From the NCBI GenBank assembly GCA_015847255.1, contig JADLZK010007786.1, positions 1-64,000 of the forward strand: 64,000 nucleotides of DNA. Reading direction: 5' to 3'. Under the pieces are notes generated by a model. It searched no databases, was not told the origin of the DNA, and worked only from the letters and a program-made list of their open reading frames with translations. Position numbers and translations under genes: made by a program. Positions within the stretch are counted from its first letter, which is position 1. The number at the start of each line of letters is the position of its first letter. Of the stretch, positions 46,320 to 58,200 are shown one piece after another. The DNA comes from Hyparrhenia diplandra. Lineage: Eukaryota > Streptophyta > Magnoliopsida > Poales > Poaceae.

Positions 46320-46625
46320 ACAGCGTCAAACGGTGGCGGGGTGCGGTGTCCGCACGTTGGACGGCGGCGTTGGCGCTGGGGTCGAGCGGCACGGCCTATC
46401 CACAACGGACAGCGGCGACACATTAGACGACGGCGTGGCCTCTACACATCAGACGGCGGCGGCGTGGCCTCCCCACGTCGGACTGCGGCGTTGGCGCTGG
46501 GGTCTAGTGGCGCGGCCTCTCCACGACCGATAGCGGCGAGACCTCTCCACATCTGACGGCGGCACGGCCCTTCTACATCGGACGGCGGCAGCGCTGGGGT
46601 CGAGTGGCGCAATTTCGAACGGCCG
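46320..46625. repeat. Degenerate GC-rich tandem repeat
   Basis: GCGTTGGCGCTGGGGTC, or close variants, occur at about 46,367, 46,488 and 46,590, with intervening CGGACGGCGG and GGCCTCTCCAC phrases, giving a period of roughly 100-120 bases. Open frames in both strands reflect the repeat. Confidence 0.6.
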
Positions 46626-46642
46626 CGGCGCTGCTCTGGGAG

Positions 46643-47283
46643 GCACAAATTTGTCGATGTGACCTTTTTTTTTTTTTTTTGCTATTTTCTCTCTTCCATT
46701 ATTTCCATGCGGCCCGCGGCTCAATGGCCTGGCCCAAAACACGAGGATTTGGCCTGGCCCAAGCACAATCCGGCATGGTCCGGCACGGGAAATAGGAGAA
46801 GGCCCGGTGAAAATCTATTGACACCAGCATGTTCACTCTTCCAAAAAAATATCTTCACTCCCTAGTTTCTAGTTGGTGGGGGCATCTGAAGCTTATCACT
46901 TCGCAGCTCTCTTCACGTGGTTGTTGGTGGGGGCCACCAGAACCTTATCACTTCGCGGGATCCCTCACCGCGCAACGCATAGTCACGAGTTCATTTCGTC
47001 AACCTGCAGTTTCTCGTTCTCTCTCTCCCTCGTGCTCCGTCCGTCGTTGGCCTCAGAAGGCAAAGCGGCGGCACGGCCTCAGCTGCCTAGCGGGGAGGAG
47101 GCCTGACATAATCATGCATCAAGCCTTCGGTTACTTTTTTTTTTTTTAGCATTTCCAGCCTTCGAATAATGGAGACACAGAAATGGGCCTCCTACACGTA
47201 AATGGGCCTGCAGCCCAGGTGTGAAATAATCGTAGAGAGAAAATAGCAAAAAAAAAAAAAAAGGGTCAGATTGACAAATTTGA
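46643..47283. mobile_element. Small element with T-run-containing terminal inverted repeats
   Basis: The block CAAATTTGTCGATGTGACC, a run of about 17 T, GCTATTTTCTCTCT and TTATTTC at 46,643-46,705 is inverted at 47,283-47,221 with few changes. The interior carries an internal direct duplication (GTTGGTGGGGGC and CTTATCACTTCGC at 46,871-46,906 and 46,923-46,958). No transposase is present. The family is not identified. Confidence 0.6.
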
Positions 47284-47289
47284 CTTTGG

Positions 47290-48290
47290 ACCATACATCC
47301 GAGGACAAAACCATTGCAATTATGAACTGTTTTTGGCAATGGTAAGTGCGAAATTTATATGACACATACGATCTGTAATATGTTTTTTTTGTTGTTAAAA
47401 AATCTATTTAAGTTTGAGATTTTTACGGTGCTTTGGGAGGAACCCGTTGAAATTTTTTTTCCGGTTCCTGCACCTAATTTGAAATAACCTGATGTGTATT
47501 AAATGGCAGATTTTCTGTATCTAGAGCAAGAGAATGAGAACTGATGTATGCTAGAAAGCAAACCTGTGCTCCTTCAAAAGTCTCAGTGCCAATATCTCCT
47601 GTCTATACTGATGTTGTTTATCTACTATATGAACTCCTGCCCAAATGATAGTTCCGTACCTATTTGTCTTTTCTTGTATAAACCCCAGGCATAATATCTA
47701 TGAAAGTCAAAGGATATATACTATGTATATAATGCACACACACTAGAATCAACGAAGGGAGAAAAATGGGTGCCATAAACTGAATTTCTGAAATCAAGCT
47801 AAGCAAGAAGGCAGCACAGGAAACAAAAGATTGTGCCAAGAAAAACATCGTAGTTTTTCAGTTGCAGAACGCTAGATGACATGAAGTGATATTGGTTCGG
47901 CTCACCTCTGGCACTTGTGAAGTTTGCTGTCGATGAGAGATGAGCCAAGTCAATACCATGCCATGTCGTCTCGTTCTATGCTCTTGCCTCTCTTCGTCTG
48001 AATGCTCCTTCACTGATCACTTGGGTCGCCTTTATAGAGCAGGAGTGAATATTTTTATAAGATTACAGCTGTCGTGCCTGGTGCTGGAATGAAATCAGAT
48101 CAAATGAATGCTCAAGCAAAAGTCACTACATGATTACAGTTTACAAGTCACAGGGGATTCACATCAGAACACTGATTAACACAACACATAAACTTGGTTT
48201 AGGTGCTCCTCTGAACTGGAGCATTTAGTAAACTAAACTGATAAAACAAGCACCAATTAGCTATACACAGAACTGCAGGCGCGATCCAAT
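47290..48290. other. Mostly non-coding; possible downstream exon near 47.9 kb
   Basis: AT-rich with no convincing open frame. The stretch at 47,905-48,050 contains CCTTTATAGAGCAGG, a TATA-like site. On the minus strand it could be transcribed leader or an exon of the candidate gene upstream, but nothing in it is recognised. Confidence 0.3.
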
Positions 48291-48301
48291 AAAGGACACA
48301 C

Positions 48302-49262
48302 CTGTTGGGCGTTTGTCGTCGGTGAGCAGCTGACGTCTGCCGCCGGTGGCGCAAAGTACCTTAGCGACTAGCTTCACGGGAAGAGAAGGACCGCCCCTCT
48401 CGCCCATACTGAAGTAGAGTCACCAATCACCACCCACCCCCCAAGTTCCATGTCCGGGGGCATTCAAGGCTTTCAAGCTCGCTCACAGTAGGATTTCAAC
48501 ATCAGTTTTGGATTTGACTTCCAAATGAATTTGCAAAAAAAAATGAAAGAAAAATCTCTCATCCTCTCCTTTACCTGGCCCAGCACGCAGCTCTCTCTCC
48601 CGCGGCTCCCTTCCCTCGCTCGTCCAGGTCCAGCAAGCGCCTGAGGCAGCAGCAACACCTCACCCCTCCTCTACTCGCTGCTATGCAGGCTCACGCCAGC
48701 ACCACTGCCAAGCCGGTCCCGCCCGTCAGGGACCCCGCTACAGGGTCATCCCCTTCGCCGCACCGTGCGCCGCCGCCAATGCCGGCAAACCAGCGAGGAC
48801 ATGCATATGAAAAGCAAGGGAAGCTTCAACCTACCCACGACGAACGCTCGCACGAGACGAGAGGTGTTTTAAGCTAAGAACGCCGCACGCCACCACTCAC
48901 CAGCTCGATGGGACGGAGCGCGAGTGGGCTGTGTTGTTTCTATAGGATCGTCCTGGACATAGATAACAGTAGGGTACTAGGAATCTTTTCTGGATGGACA
49001 TAATCTTGATGTTGGGGAATGAGAATAAGATATACCTTTGCGGGGCGAGGAGGAAGAAGAGTCGTCTCCCGTCATGGCGATATCGACGACGGCGAGGAGA
49101 AGTGGCCACGGACGACGCGTGTTGACGAAGGGGAACACCGGTGGCGCTTCCCGCTGCTCCTGCGTTCTCCCTCGAGATCGGATTAGGTTGTAGGGGTGGA
49201 GAGTGGCGGCTCAATTGAACCCGTACTGAAAGCCGTGGCCCCCACCCCCTTTTTATATAATG
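48302..49262 (-). CDS. Possible small gene with TATA box, unidentified
   Basis: On the minus strand a TATA box (TTATATAAAA, 49,260-49,251) is followed by ATG codons at 49,214 (MSRHSPPLQPNPISREN) and, in another frame, 49,075 (MTGDDSSSSSPRK), the latter ending at a good donor AAAG|GTATAT at 49,036. Using an acceptor at ATCAAG, the second choice continues DYVHPEKIPSTLLLS and stops. A further exon candidate at 48,407-48,302 (MGERGGPSLPVKLVAKVLC, donor CAG|GTGTGT) may be a separate start. No family is recognised and transcript data would be needed to choose. The TATA box and splice sites are what is seen; the gene model is inference. Confidence 0.3.
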
Positions 49263-50050
49263 CAGCGCAGCAGGGGCCCACCAGCCATGTAACGGGCTGG
49301 ACGCCCCCGATCAGGCGTTGATCAAGGCCCATGGCCGTTGGGCCTTTTGGGATCGGGAGATCAACCTAACAGGCCGCTGCCGTAGAACATCCCGACGCCC
49401 ACGACTCGCCATCGGACGGCACCCGACGGCGCCCGAGTTGGGGGACCGAACGACGAAACCACCGGCCAGCAGGAATGAGGCGCCAGTAGCCGACGCCGCG
49501 ACGCCGCAGCGCCAGCAGAACGAAGGCGGCCGCCGCGCGCAGCCCGCCGGCGCCGGGCGGGGGGAGGGCGGCATGGGGGCGGCGGCGAGGGGGGTTGGGG
49601 ATGGGATGGCGGCGTGGGGCGGGACGAGCACGGGCGGGCGGTGAAGTGTGGCGGCGTTTTCCTGTGACGGCGGCGCGCCGAATCGGATGAAGGAGCGACG
49701 GAGCGGGGCTTTTTTTTTTTTTTATTTGACCTCTCAGAAGCTGGCTCAGCGCTCATAATTTGATTCACAAAGTATTTGTTTCTAAGGAGAAGCTGCTCCT
49801 CATTAAATTAAAAAAAAAAAGATCATTATATCCTTCAATATTTATTATAATTCAGTTCCTATGCCATAGTTCCTACCTGTCACTTGTTTGTTCCTATTTG
49901 GTTCCTCTACCTTTTGACCATTGATCAGACCAAATGGAGGGCCCATATTAATTCCAAGCGTGTTATAAAAAGCTCTTTAAGTTTAACTTAAGACTAGAAT
50001 ATTTATACCAAAAAAGTTTAAAAAACAAAATATACGCTACATTTTTTTAT
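49253..50050. other. GC-rich stretch then AT-rich sequence, no gene recognised
   Basis: The stretch 49,310-49,700 is GC-rich with long open frames in several phases (proline/arginine-rich products), a composition effect. A T run at 49,710-49,725 precedes AT-rich sequence. Confidence 0.35.
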
Positions 50051-50800
50051 ATAAAAAGGGAGCAATAATGTCCACGGCGAGCATCATGAAGGACCAGCCG
50101 ATGCTGACAAGCGGCCGTGAGCAGGACGCAGTGGTCAATCACGATGATGCCACCGAGTAGCCCGCGGTAGGGTCCTGCCCCATGTCCGTCCGGCGAGGAG
50201 GGGAGGAAGGCGCCATTCAAGATGGTTGCGGCGGACTCAGATTCAGTGTATGGCATGGCACCGTGGGACATTGGAGCGATCTGGTGCATTGAAAATAAAT
50301 CAAGGGTCCTGCGCCAGCCCACCTGCAGGCCTCCGTTTTCACCCCGCATCTCCGTTTAGTGCTCGAGCGCTGCCGCCGGAAGGAAGCCGCCGCGAATCCA
50401 ACACAAAGCCGCCGCCGCCGCCGCTGCTTGGGAGGCGCTGGTGCCGGCGCTTCGGAAGGGAGCCGCCACCGTGGGAGTCCGTCCACGGCCGTCGGCGTTG
50501 AGGCTCCGCGGGGCCGCCGCCGTGGACTCCGCGACACGCGACCGTCGCCGCGGGACTCCCGCGGGGGACGCCGCCCGCCGGGCCGCCCGATCCGAGATGG
50601 CCGCGGTGGCCCTGTTGGAGCGATCAGCGGCCGGACACCGGGCCTGCCCTCGCAGCGATGGCGGCTGCAGGCCGCCGAGGCAGTGCAGAGTCGTGGTGAT
50701 TTGCGCACGCCCTGTCGCCCCTCATTTTTCTTCTGTGACCTACATGCGTGGTTATCTGCAGTGGTGATGTGCGAAGAAGACTCCAAATTGGAAATAGAAT
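50050..50800. other. GC-rich segment, possibly captured sequence
   Basis: Overlapping open frames on both strands. One minus-strand frame near 50,060-50,190 has hydrophobic residues (LLGGIIVIDHCVLLTAA), and a plus-strand frame at 50,221 begins MVAADSDSVYGMAPWD. Neither is recognised and they cannot both be real. No support for a gene. Confidence 0.3.
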
Positions 50801-50808
50801 TGGAAGTA

Positions 50809-51103
50809 GGGGTGTGTTTAGATCCCAAAAAAGTTTGGGCAAAATTTTGGACGGATGGGACATGTATGTCACATCGCACAATCGCTAGCACGCGTTTCGT
50901 TTGTTAGTGGTAAATATTATCCTACCATGGCATAACTAGACTTAAAAGAATCGAAATCTCGCAATGTACATCTAAACTGTGTAATTAGTTTATTTTTTTA
51001 CCTACATTTCGTACTCAATACATATGCCGGCATTTTGATGTGATGGGGAATCTTCTTTTTGCATAGTGAAATTTGGGGAAAAATCTGGGATCTAAACACA
51101 CCC
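50809..51103. mobile_element. MITE with GTGTTTAGA-type ends, copy 2
   Basis: Ends GGGTGTGTTTAGATCCC and GGGATCTAAACACACCC form a perfect 17-base terminal inverted repeat. Internal blocks are shared with copy 1 at 31.7 kb. The target duplication is unclear. Confidence 0.85.
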
Positions 51104-51236
51104 AGCCAGTCCTGTTGTGCTCCCATTCTGTAAACTGGAATTGTGAGAATTGGCAAATATTTCACTTGGGCAAACTGAGAGTTGGCAAATTGTGAGAGTT
51201 GTATAACTCATATGTAAACTGCAATTTGATTGATTG

Positions 51237-51418
51237 AATGAATGAATCAGTTACTTTTGTGATGTTATTTTCTAAAAAATTTGGCAGCATGTCTCTGTAT
51301 ATTGATTTGGTTGTATGACTCATGTATGTTGTAATGAAATTGACTTCCGATTATGAATGAATGGATCAGTAACTTATGTGATGCTATTTTTCAAAAAAAA
51401 AAAAAGTAACAGCATGTC
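51237..51418. repeat. Diverged direct repeat, about 115 bp apart
   Basis: GAATGAATCAGTTACTTTTGTGATGTTATTTT followed by CAGCATGTC at 51,237-51,290 recurs with changes at 51,353-51,418. Confidence 0.65.
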
Positions 51419-51984
51419 CCCTTATTTGGTGGATGTAGAGATGAAAAATTGCAACACATATAACAACTTGGAGCATTCAGACAATACTGAACTTAAAAAC
51501 AGTCATATATAACAACTTGGATCATACATGTCACTGAAACAAGTCCTTGGAGCATAGAGAACAACTATTCTAAGTGTAGGCCATATTCATTTGTACAATT
51601 TGGCCAGAAAATACTATAGTTAACTCGATCTGCTATACTAAATACTATAGTTAATGCTGCCAAACCATCCTGTCCAAAAAGCAAAATGCATCAAACCACC
51701 ATTTCCAAAAGCCATCTAACCATCTTGCAAATACTAGAACAGATCTTGATCACAGAGAATATTATCATCATAATTTGGTGCTGCCACAAGCTAGGTAAAA
51801 TTGCTAATGATGTTGTATTGTTCAACGTCAACATTTATTTCTTTGTGGCTGCCATCATTCTTCACTTCTACGTGTGGCTGTGAACCATCATTTTTCTTTT
51901 GTTGCTGCCAATAAAAAGATCAATTCATTAGTTAAGTAATTTTTACAGTAACATGCAGTCATGCACATAAGTAGATCATATATT

Positions 51985-52345
51985 ATACCTTTACTCCTTT
52001 TTTTTGTTGGTTTTCCAGATATAGGATTCTTGCGCTTCCCTTGCATAGCTTATCAATCCAAGTTTTAGTTCTTTTTGACTTGTTTGACTGAACCTCCTTC
52101 TTCTTGAGTTGTGCAGCACTAAAATCCTCAATTTGCTGCACACATGGACGGAGCCAGCAGTGGGGCAGGTGGGGCTCAAGCCCCTCCTAAAATCCGGTAA
52201 TCAAGGTTAATTACTATAGAAAAATAAAAAATCACCATTAAATCTTCATGCAAATTAACATCTCCTTTGTTTCAGCCCCGCCTAAAATTTTTTCAGGCTT
52301 CGTCACTAGCTGCACATTTGGGTCAACGTCATTTCTAGCATAGTA
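51985..52345 (-). pseudogene. Unidentified lysine-rich coding remnant interrupted by a MITE
   Basis: With the MITE at 52,143-52,308 and one copy of its target duplication removed, the minus strand reads NDVDPNVQQIEDFSAAQLKK and continues basic (SNKSKRTKTWIDKLCKGSAR). The open frame ends near 51,990. I do not recognise it; a transposon-encoded or other nuclear protein tail is possible. Confidence 0.35.
52143..52308. mobile_element. hAT-type MITE with 8-bp target duplication
   Basis: GCTGCACA flanks the element at 52,135-52,142 and 52,309-52,316. The ends, CATGGACGGAGCCAG and (reverse strand) TAGTGACGAAGCCTG, match at about 11 of 15 positions. Eight-base duplications are typical of hAT elements. 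At 166 bp it has no coding capacity. Confidence 0.8.
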
Positions 52346-52559
52346 CCTATATGTTATATGCATAATACATCATATAAACTTGTATTCTAGCAATAGTTGC
52401 GAAATGCATGTGGGAAATAAGTTTCTCCCCATATTAGGTCTGTTGCTAGCAATGTTAAAAATTCCTCTCGTAGTTCTCACATTCAGGTTGTGCAAAATTC
52501 AACCAGACTATTTATCTGTGGACAGACTCTATTGATAAATAAAAAGACTAGTCACTTGT

Positions 52560-53070
52560 GCATTACCAAAGGAGCAAATACTGAGTAACAAACAATCTAG
52601 AACACTCAGGCGAGTGACATTGACGTAGCGAAGGGGGCTGTAGAAGATGCAGGGGCCGCGCTGAGGTCCTCCTCGCCGGCGGAGCGTGCAGGTGCCGCGC
52701 TGAGGCCCTCCTCGTCGGCCGCACGGGCTGGGGCAGCGTGCAGGTGCTGCTGCTGCAGCTACTCGCCACGCGCGACGGCCAGGCGCCGCGGTAGCCCGGC
52801 AGACGGCTGGCCAGCCACGGGGTAGGGGGCACGGTGGTGCGGTGGTGGGGCCTTCGGATTTGGCGGCGGCGGCCTGAATTCGAGTGGAGGAGCGCGGGCG
52901 CGGGAGATCGAGATTTGGCGGCGGATTGGGGCCGGAAGTCCCGCTGAACGGCGCCGTCGGGCTAGAAACGGAGAAAACGGAAAGAGAACAGTGCGTCTAG
53001 GGCGGGATGCGATAGTAGTCATCGGATTGGGTTTAGATGGCTTAGATGGAAGGAATGGCTGGCTATGACA
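52560..53070. other. GC-rich segment, no gene recognised
   Basis: It contains an imperfect duplication GCAGGGGCCGCGCTGAGG / GCAGGTGCCGCGCTGAGG at about 52,649 and 52,688. Open frames on the minus strand are proline-, arginine- and serine-rich. Confidence 0.35.
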
Positions 53071-53074
53071 TGCC

Positions 53075-53338
53075 ATGGCGATGTCACCGAATCTGAGTCC
53101 GGTTGCGGCATTGGTGCGTGCTGCGATCCAAGGCAGGTGGTTCATACCTAATGATTATGTCTTTAACAACAAAGTCGTAACGGAGCCTAATGTGGTTATT
53201 CATCGATCCATAATTTTTATGCAGATATGGAGCACTTTACTCAGGAAAAAGGGAAAAAGACTGGGCTATATGAAGACAACGGAAAAAGCTATCAAGACAT
53301 TTGAAGCAAAGCGACCCAGACTGAGACTAGTGGTGTAG
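53075..53338 (+). pseudogene. Small open frame, possible retroelement remnant
   Basis: The 87-codon frame MAMSPNLSPVAALVRAAIQG and onward includes VVIHRSIIFMQIWSTLLRKK, which resembles the C-terminal segments found after LINE zinc-binding domains in grasses. The assignment is weak and no catalytic domain is present. Confidence 0.25.
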
Positions 53339-53516
53339 GAGGTCTAGGGGTTCCGGTTATGAAGGATGTATCTCTGTCAATGTTTGATGAACCTTCAGTA
53401 GTCGCTTTTGCAAATCTGACCCAGGCCATGAGAACGTTTAAAAGAAAATTCTGTTTGTAAGCTGGTCTTCCCAGCCAGTCCTTATGCTTTCTCTAAAGCA
53501 GAACCAATCTGTATTT

Positions 53517-53815
53517 TTTTAAGAATTACACAGTACAACGCAGACGCTTCATAACACGACATTACACACTCACGCTTATGAATACACGTGCGCAAACCCT
53601 ACCCCGAGCACCTCCGAATGACTGAGTACCCGACAAATATAGAGATTTCCGAAGTCACCATTGGCGTCTCGTCGTCGACGGGAACGTCGCTTACCACTTA
53701 ATGCATAACGCCGTAAAGTGCGGAAAAATCCCAGAAAAAGGTGCGCAGCACCAGAATTTGAAGCCCGGTGGGTAGCGTCCCACTGCCGTCCTATCATTGG
53801 ACTACAAGCCAATTC
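53517..53815 (-). mobile_element. tRNA-derived SINE, copy 1, with 19-bp target duplication
   Basis: The 299-bp body is flanked by identical GCAGAACCAATCTGTATTT at 53,498-53,516 and 53,816-53,834. On the minus strand the head (about 53,800) has RNA polymerase III-type A-box (GGACGGCAGTGGGA) and B-box (GGCTTCAAATTC) sequences, and the tail at 53,517 is an A run. A related copy in the same orientation lies at 63.0 kb. Confidence 0.9.
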
Positions 53816-54806
53816 GCAGAACCAATCTGTATTTGGTCTAAAAAAAAGGCAAGTTCATCCGTGCACACAAAAATAGATGCATCACTCTTATTTGGCTACA
53901 AGCCTGTAATGTTTGTTATTGGTTCTGTGGGTTATCCTTATGGTGCTTGAGAGATGAATTTGTCTGGTAACGCATCACAAAGTGCACTTCAATTTTCTAG
54001 TGACATGTAAATTGTAACGTGTGCATGGAACAAAATGTACTCCCGGAGGGAGAACCATGGGTCAACTTGCCATTCTGATATTGTGCTCATTAATTGATGC
54101 CACGTGTAGATGAATTCGAGCTTGAGAAGATGTCTTCATATGGGTGATCTCATTGGCATGTTAAGGAATGGATGCTCCAGCAGTTCGGATGCTGCGGGTC
54201 TGTCTTCTGGATTGGGTTTTACACACTGGCTTATAAAATCACGAGCATCGTTTGAAAGAGCACTTGGAATTGATGGTCCTTCCCCGCCAGCGATCATGAA
54301 TAAAACTTGTGGCTGCATAACAAATAGAACAATGAATGGGTGTAAGCATTTATCCAGAATTGAGAAGATTGTGTACTCATAGGCACATTAATATAATTTG
54401 CAAACAGCAATTCAAATTTACAGAAGTTAATCCTAAATGCTCCCTCACCCATTTCACGGTAGGATAGGGAATCCGGCGTGTCAACATCTCCAGGACGGTG
54501 CAACCAACACTCCATATGTCAGCTGCAGGTCCATATGTCTTCTTTGGATTGAGAACCTGAAGATTTAGATTTTAGTACTTCTCAGTGTCATAGAAATTGT
54601 ATATGATGCTATCAAATAACAATCATTGTCCACCAGCACCATAAATTTGCATGAAACAATGCCAAATGAAAATCAATGAATCATCACTTAGCTACACCGA
54701 AATATTAACCCAAATACTACTCTATTAAGAACCTTTATTACACTGAACAACATGTCTGTTAGATCCTAATGACACCACTGAGGTAGTGAAGATGTATATT
54801 GTTCCC

Positions 54807-56742
54807 TGACACAGCACAAGTGTTGTAGTTATCTACTTAGGATGCTCATCTTAGGAGTAGTTGAACCTTATGTCAGCATCTTATATCTATCTTGCTTTAG
54901 CATCTTAGAATATGTTGGTTTCTTTCTTAAGGACCAAGAAGGCTACCCTATATGTATCATCAAATCCTGCCGTTGTTGGCAAGGCTAATGAAATCCGAAA
55001 ACTAGACCAAAACATGTGCTTTTGTACAACAAATAGTATCAGAGCTTGTGCTTTCCCCTTGCCTATCCCAACCCCGACGTCCGAGCAACCACTTGCGCCC
55101 ATACCACCGCCTCCTCCTCACGTCAGTCCGCCGTGGCATGAGCAGCGGCGTGCTCATCCGCCTCGCACTGCGCTCGTGCGTCAAGCGCAGAGGCCTGCCA
55201 ACACCGTCCAGGTGAGGTTGCTATCTCCACGGAGAAGTGGGAACGGGAGTGGCTGAGACCCGTCGTGCACACCATCGTCAAGGATTCCGGCATCAACAGC
55301 GGATGGCCAATGCTCCCCAAGACCAACTACGCCAAGAGGACCATGGTGATGAAGGTCGAGATGTAGGCGCGACACATGTGGGATGTTCTCCAGTATGACA
55401 ATGCCGTCTACGACAGCGATCAGTGGGAGTTGGAGGGCATACTTGCCTCAGTTACGCTGGAGATGCAGTCCTCCATCGTGGACTAGCACACTGCCAAGGA
55501 TCCCTAGGACTCCATCGCCGCGGCACGCGTTGACAGTGAGCAATCTAGCAGAACCATGCAAAAGAAGCTGCGCAAAGAGTGGGAGAACATGACTTGCAAG
55601 CCGGGTGAGGACATCAACGACTTCGCTCTCTGCCTCACCACCATGATGCTACGGCGACGATAGCATCGACCAGGAGACGGCCATCAAAAAGATCCTCCAT
55701 GTCGTCCCTGAGAAGTACTTGTAGGTTGCCCTCACGATCGAGACATTGATGGAGTTCGAGGAGTTCATGATCGAGGACGTGACGGGGCGCCTCTAGGCCA
55801 TTAACCTCCGTGCAACCACGGAGCCTGCCACCTTCGATGCCAAGCTTCTCTTCACCGAGGAGCTATGACTCACCCACCAATGAGAACGGAAGAAGGTGGA
55901 GGCTTCGTCAGGTTCGTTGAGCACTAGTTGCAAGCGCCGCCCAAGTAAGCAGGACAAGGTTCCCCAGGCGCGAGGTGGCGCCCTCGGCGAGGAGCCCCAA
56001 CGTGGAGCACTTCATCGGGCAAGTGACAGCCAGCCTCGCCCGGCGACATCAACAATAGTAAGAGCACCACCGGGACAATCTTCTTCCTCGGCAAGTGCCT
56101 CGTTAGCTAGCAGTCGATCAAGCAGCAAGCGGTGGCCCTGTCCAGCTGTGAGGCGGAGTACATCGCTACTACTACCGCTTCGACACAAGTTTTTTGACTG
56201 GCTCATTTGGGGATCTTCTAGGCAGAGACGTTGAAGTAGTGGAGCTCAGGGTGGACAGCAAGTCCGCCTTGGCCTTGGCAAAGAACCCCGTCTTCCACGA
56301 GGGCAGCAAGGATATCCGCATCAAACACCACTTCATCCGGAGCTGCTTGGATGATGGGAGCATCAAGGCCGGCTACATCAACACCCAGGATCAGCTTGCG
56401 GACTACCTCACCAAGTCCCTTGAGCGAGTCAAGATCCGGGAGATGCGTGCCAGGATTGGGATGGCTCAAATTCCCCAAAAGGCGCCACACAAGACTTAGG
56501 GGGAGAATGGTAGCATAAGTCTTATAGTTATCTACTTAGGATGCTTATCTTTGGAGTAGTTGATGCGTATGTCATCATCTTAACTCTACCTTGCATAAGC
56601 ATCTTACTTCAGCATCTTAAGAATATGTTGGCTTCTTTCTTAAGGACCAAGAAGGCTACCCTAAATGTATCCTCTAATCTTGCCATGGTAGGCAAGGCTA
56701 ATGAAATCCGAAACCCGGCCCAAAACCTATGCTTGTCCAACA
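54807..56742 (+). mobile_element. Non-autonomous Copia element in MAPKKK intron, TTCCC duplication
   Basis: The 5' LTR is 54,807-55,031 and the 3' LTR 56,508-56,742 (225 and 235 bp). Both start TG and end CAACA, and TTCCC flanks the whole at 54,802-54,806 and 56,743-56,747. A primer-binding site, AGTATCAGAGC, follows the 5' LTR, complementary to initiator tRNA-Met, and a polypurine tract (AGGGGGAGAA) precedes the 3' LTR. Inside, a Copia gag with stops (NYAKRTMVMKVEM, EWENMTCKPGEDINDFAL) is joined to the end of RNase H (VELRVDSKSALALAKNPVF, IKHHFIRSCLDDG). Protease, integrase and reverse transcriptase are deleted. Confidence 0.95.
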
Positions 56743-58200
56743 TTCCCAAGTATATTTCAGTACTTCATGTCTATTACTTCAAGATGATTATTCTAGACAA
56801 ATTATTGAAGAAAAACATAAGATGAACACGCATATGCAAGGACACTGTAATCACAAGTTAGAGTATATCATGGTTACCTCGGGTGCCATCCAGTAAATAG
56901 TTCCTTTGTATGATTTAAGCACATTCAATTTGGTAGCCTGAAAGGGAGTTGATAAAACAATATTGTATCAGTGAAAATGGTGATGTATAAATATAGCAAA
57001 GAAATCATGCAAGTTTTGCAGACTGCAAAAGCGAACCTCCTTAGCGAGTCCAAAATCTGCAAGTTTCACAGATCCATTGGCATGTACCATAATATTTGCA
57101 CATTTAATATCTCTGCAATATCAGATTTGAAGCTACAGATTATTAATATAATTCTGCAATACTTTTCAAATCAATGAAGAAAACACAGTTTTTGGGCATT
57201 GCTTTGACGGCTTTCATTAAAACTAATGGTACATGATTGCCCACCCTATACCTTGTTATTTCCAGTAATCCCATTTGTTACACCGAATGGCAGCATTTAT
57301 AGTATAAGAAGTTCAACTACTTTCATCACCTATGAACAATGTTCTTTTATGGAGGTAAGTCAACCCGTTAAGGATCTGTCTTGTATATGTAGAGACCTGA
57401 GTTTCTCGCAGGCGATACTTCTGAATCAAAGCTGCAAGGGATCCTTGGGTCACTAGTTCAGCGAAGACATATAGTTTTGAATCTTCCTGCAATACAACCA
57501 CACAATTGGATGGTCATAGCCTAAGCATGCATAGAGCGGATACAAAGCAAACAATGAATTTCTGTGCATCAAAAATATACTATATCAACATGATAAACTG
57601 CAATTACTTTGTCTGTTCCAAAGTACCGTACTATATTCTCATGCTCAAATTGGCTCAAAAGTGCAATTTCCTGAAAAGATTAAACAAGGTAGAAGAGGTC
57701 AGATTTTGCTTTACTTTACTGCAGTTAGTCCTAGCTGCAATGGTACCTTGGTTGCCAAGCATATGAGGCACCTTGGTAACCAAGTAAGGAATCAAAAGCC
57801 CTGCATAGTGTAAGTTAGAATATGCTTTGGGGGATGGTTGAGCACTTGCCTATAAGAGCAAGGCTGGCCTCTCTAAACAATTGTAAGATATTACTGCATT
57901 TTTTCAATTTCAATACAAGCGGCCAAGGGCCAAGCTGCCCTCTGGCAGTTCCAATCCCAATCCCAATCTGTTCTTAAGTGTTCTATGTTTCCAACAATCA
58001 AGACAACAATATAACGTAACAAACCTGCTCAAGCTGAAAGATACATTGCTTCGCGTTTCTCCCTTGATCAAATAAGTTTACTTCTTTCACCGCAAAGAAC
58101 AAACCCTCACTGAGAACATATATGATGCAGAAAATGAAAGTAAGGTACTTCAGACTAATGACAGGAAAATACTAGAGCAAGCTAAATAGTGAAGGCAACC

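Noticed and set aside
49311..49768. Proline/arginine-rich open frames
   Set aside because: High GC content with opposing frames open over the same bases; no recognisable protein.
50217..50907. 224-codon minus-strand and 182-codon plus-strand open frames
   Set aside because: They overlap almost completely on opposite strands and neither shows a domain.
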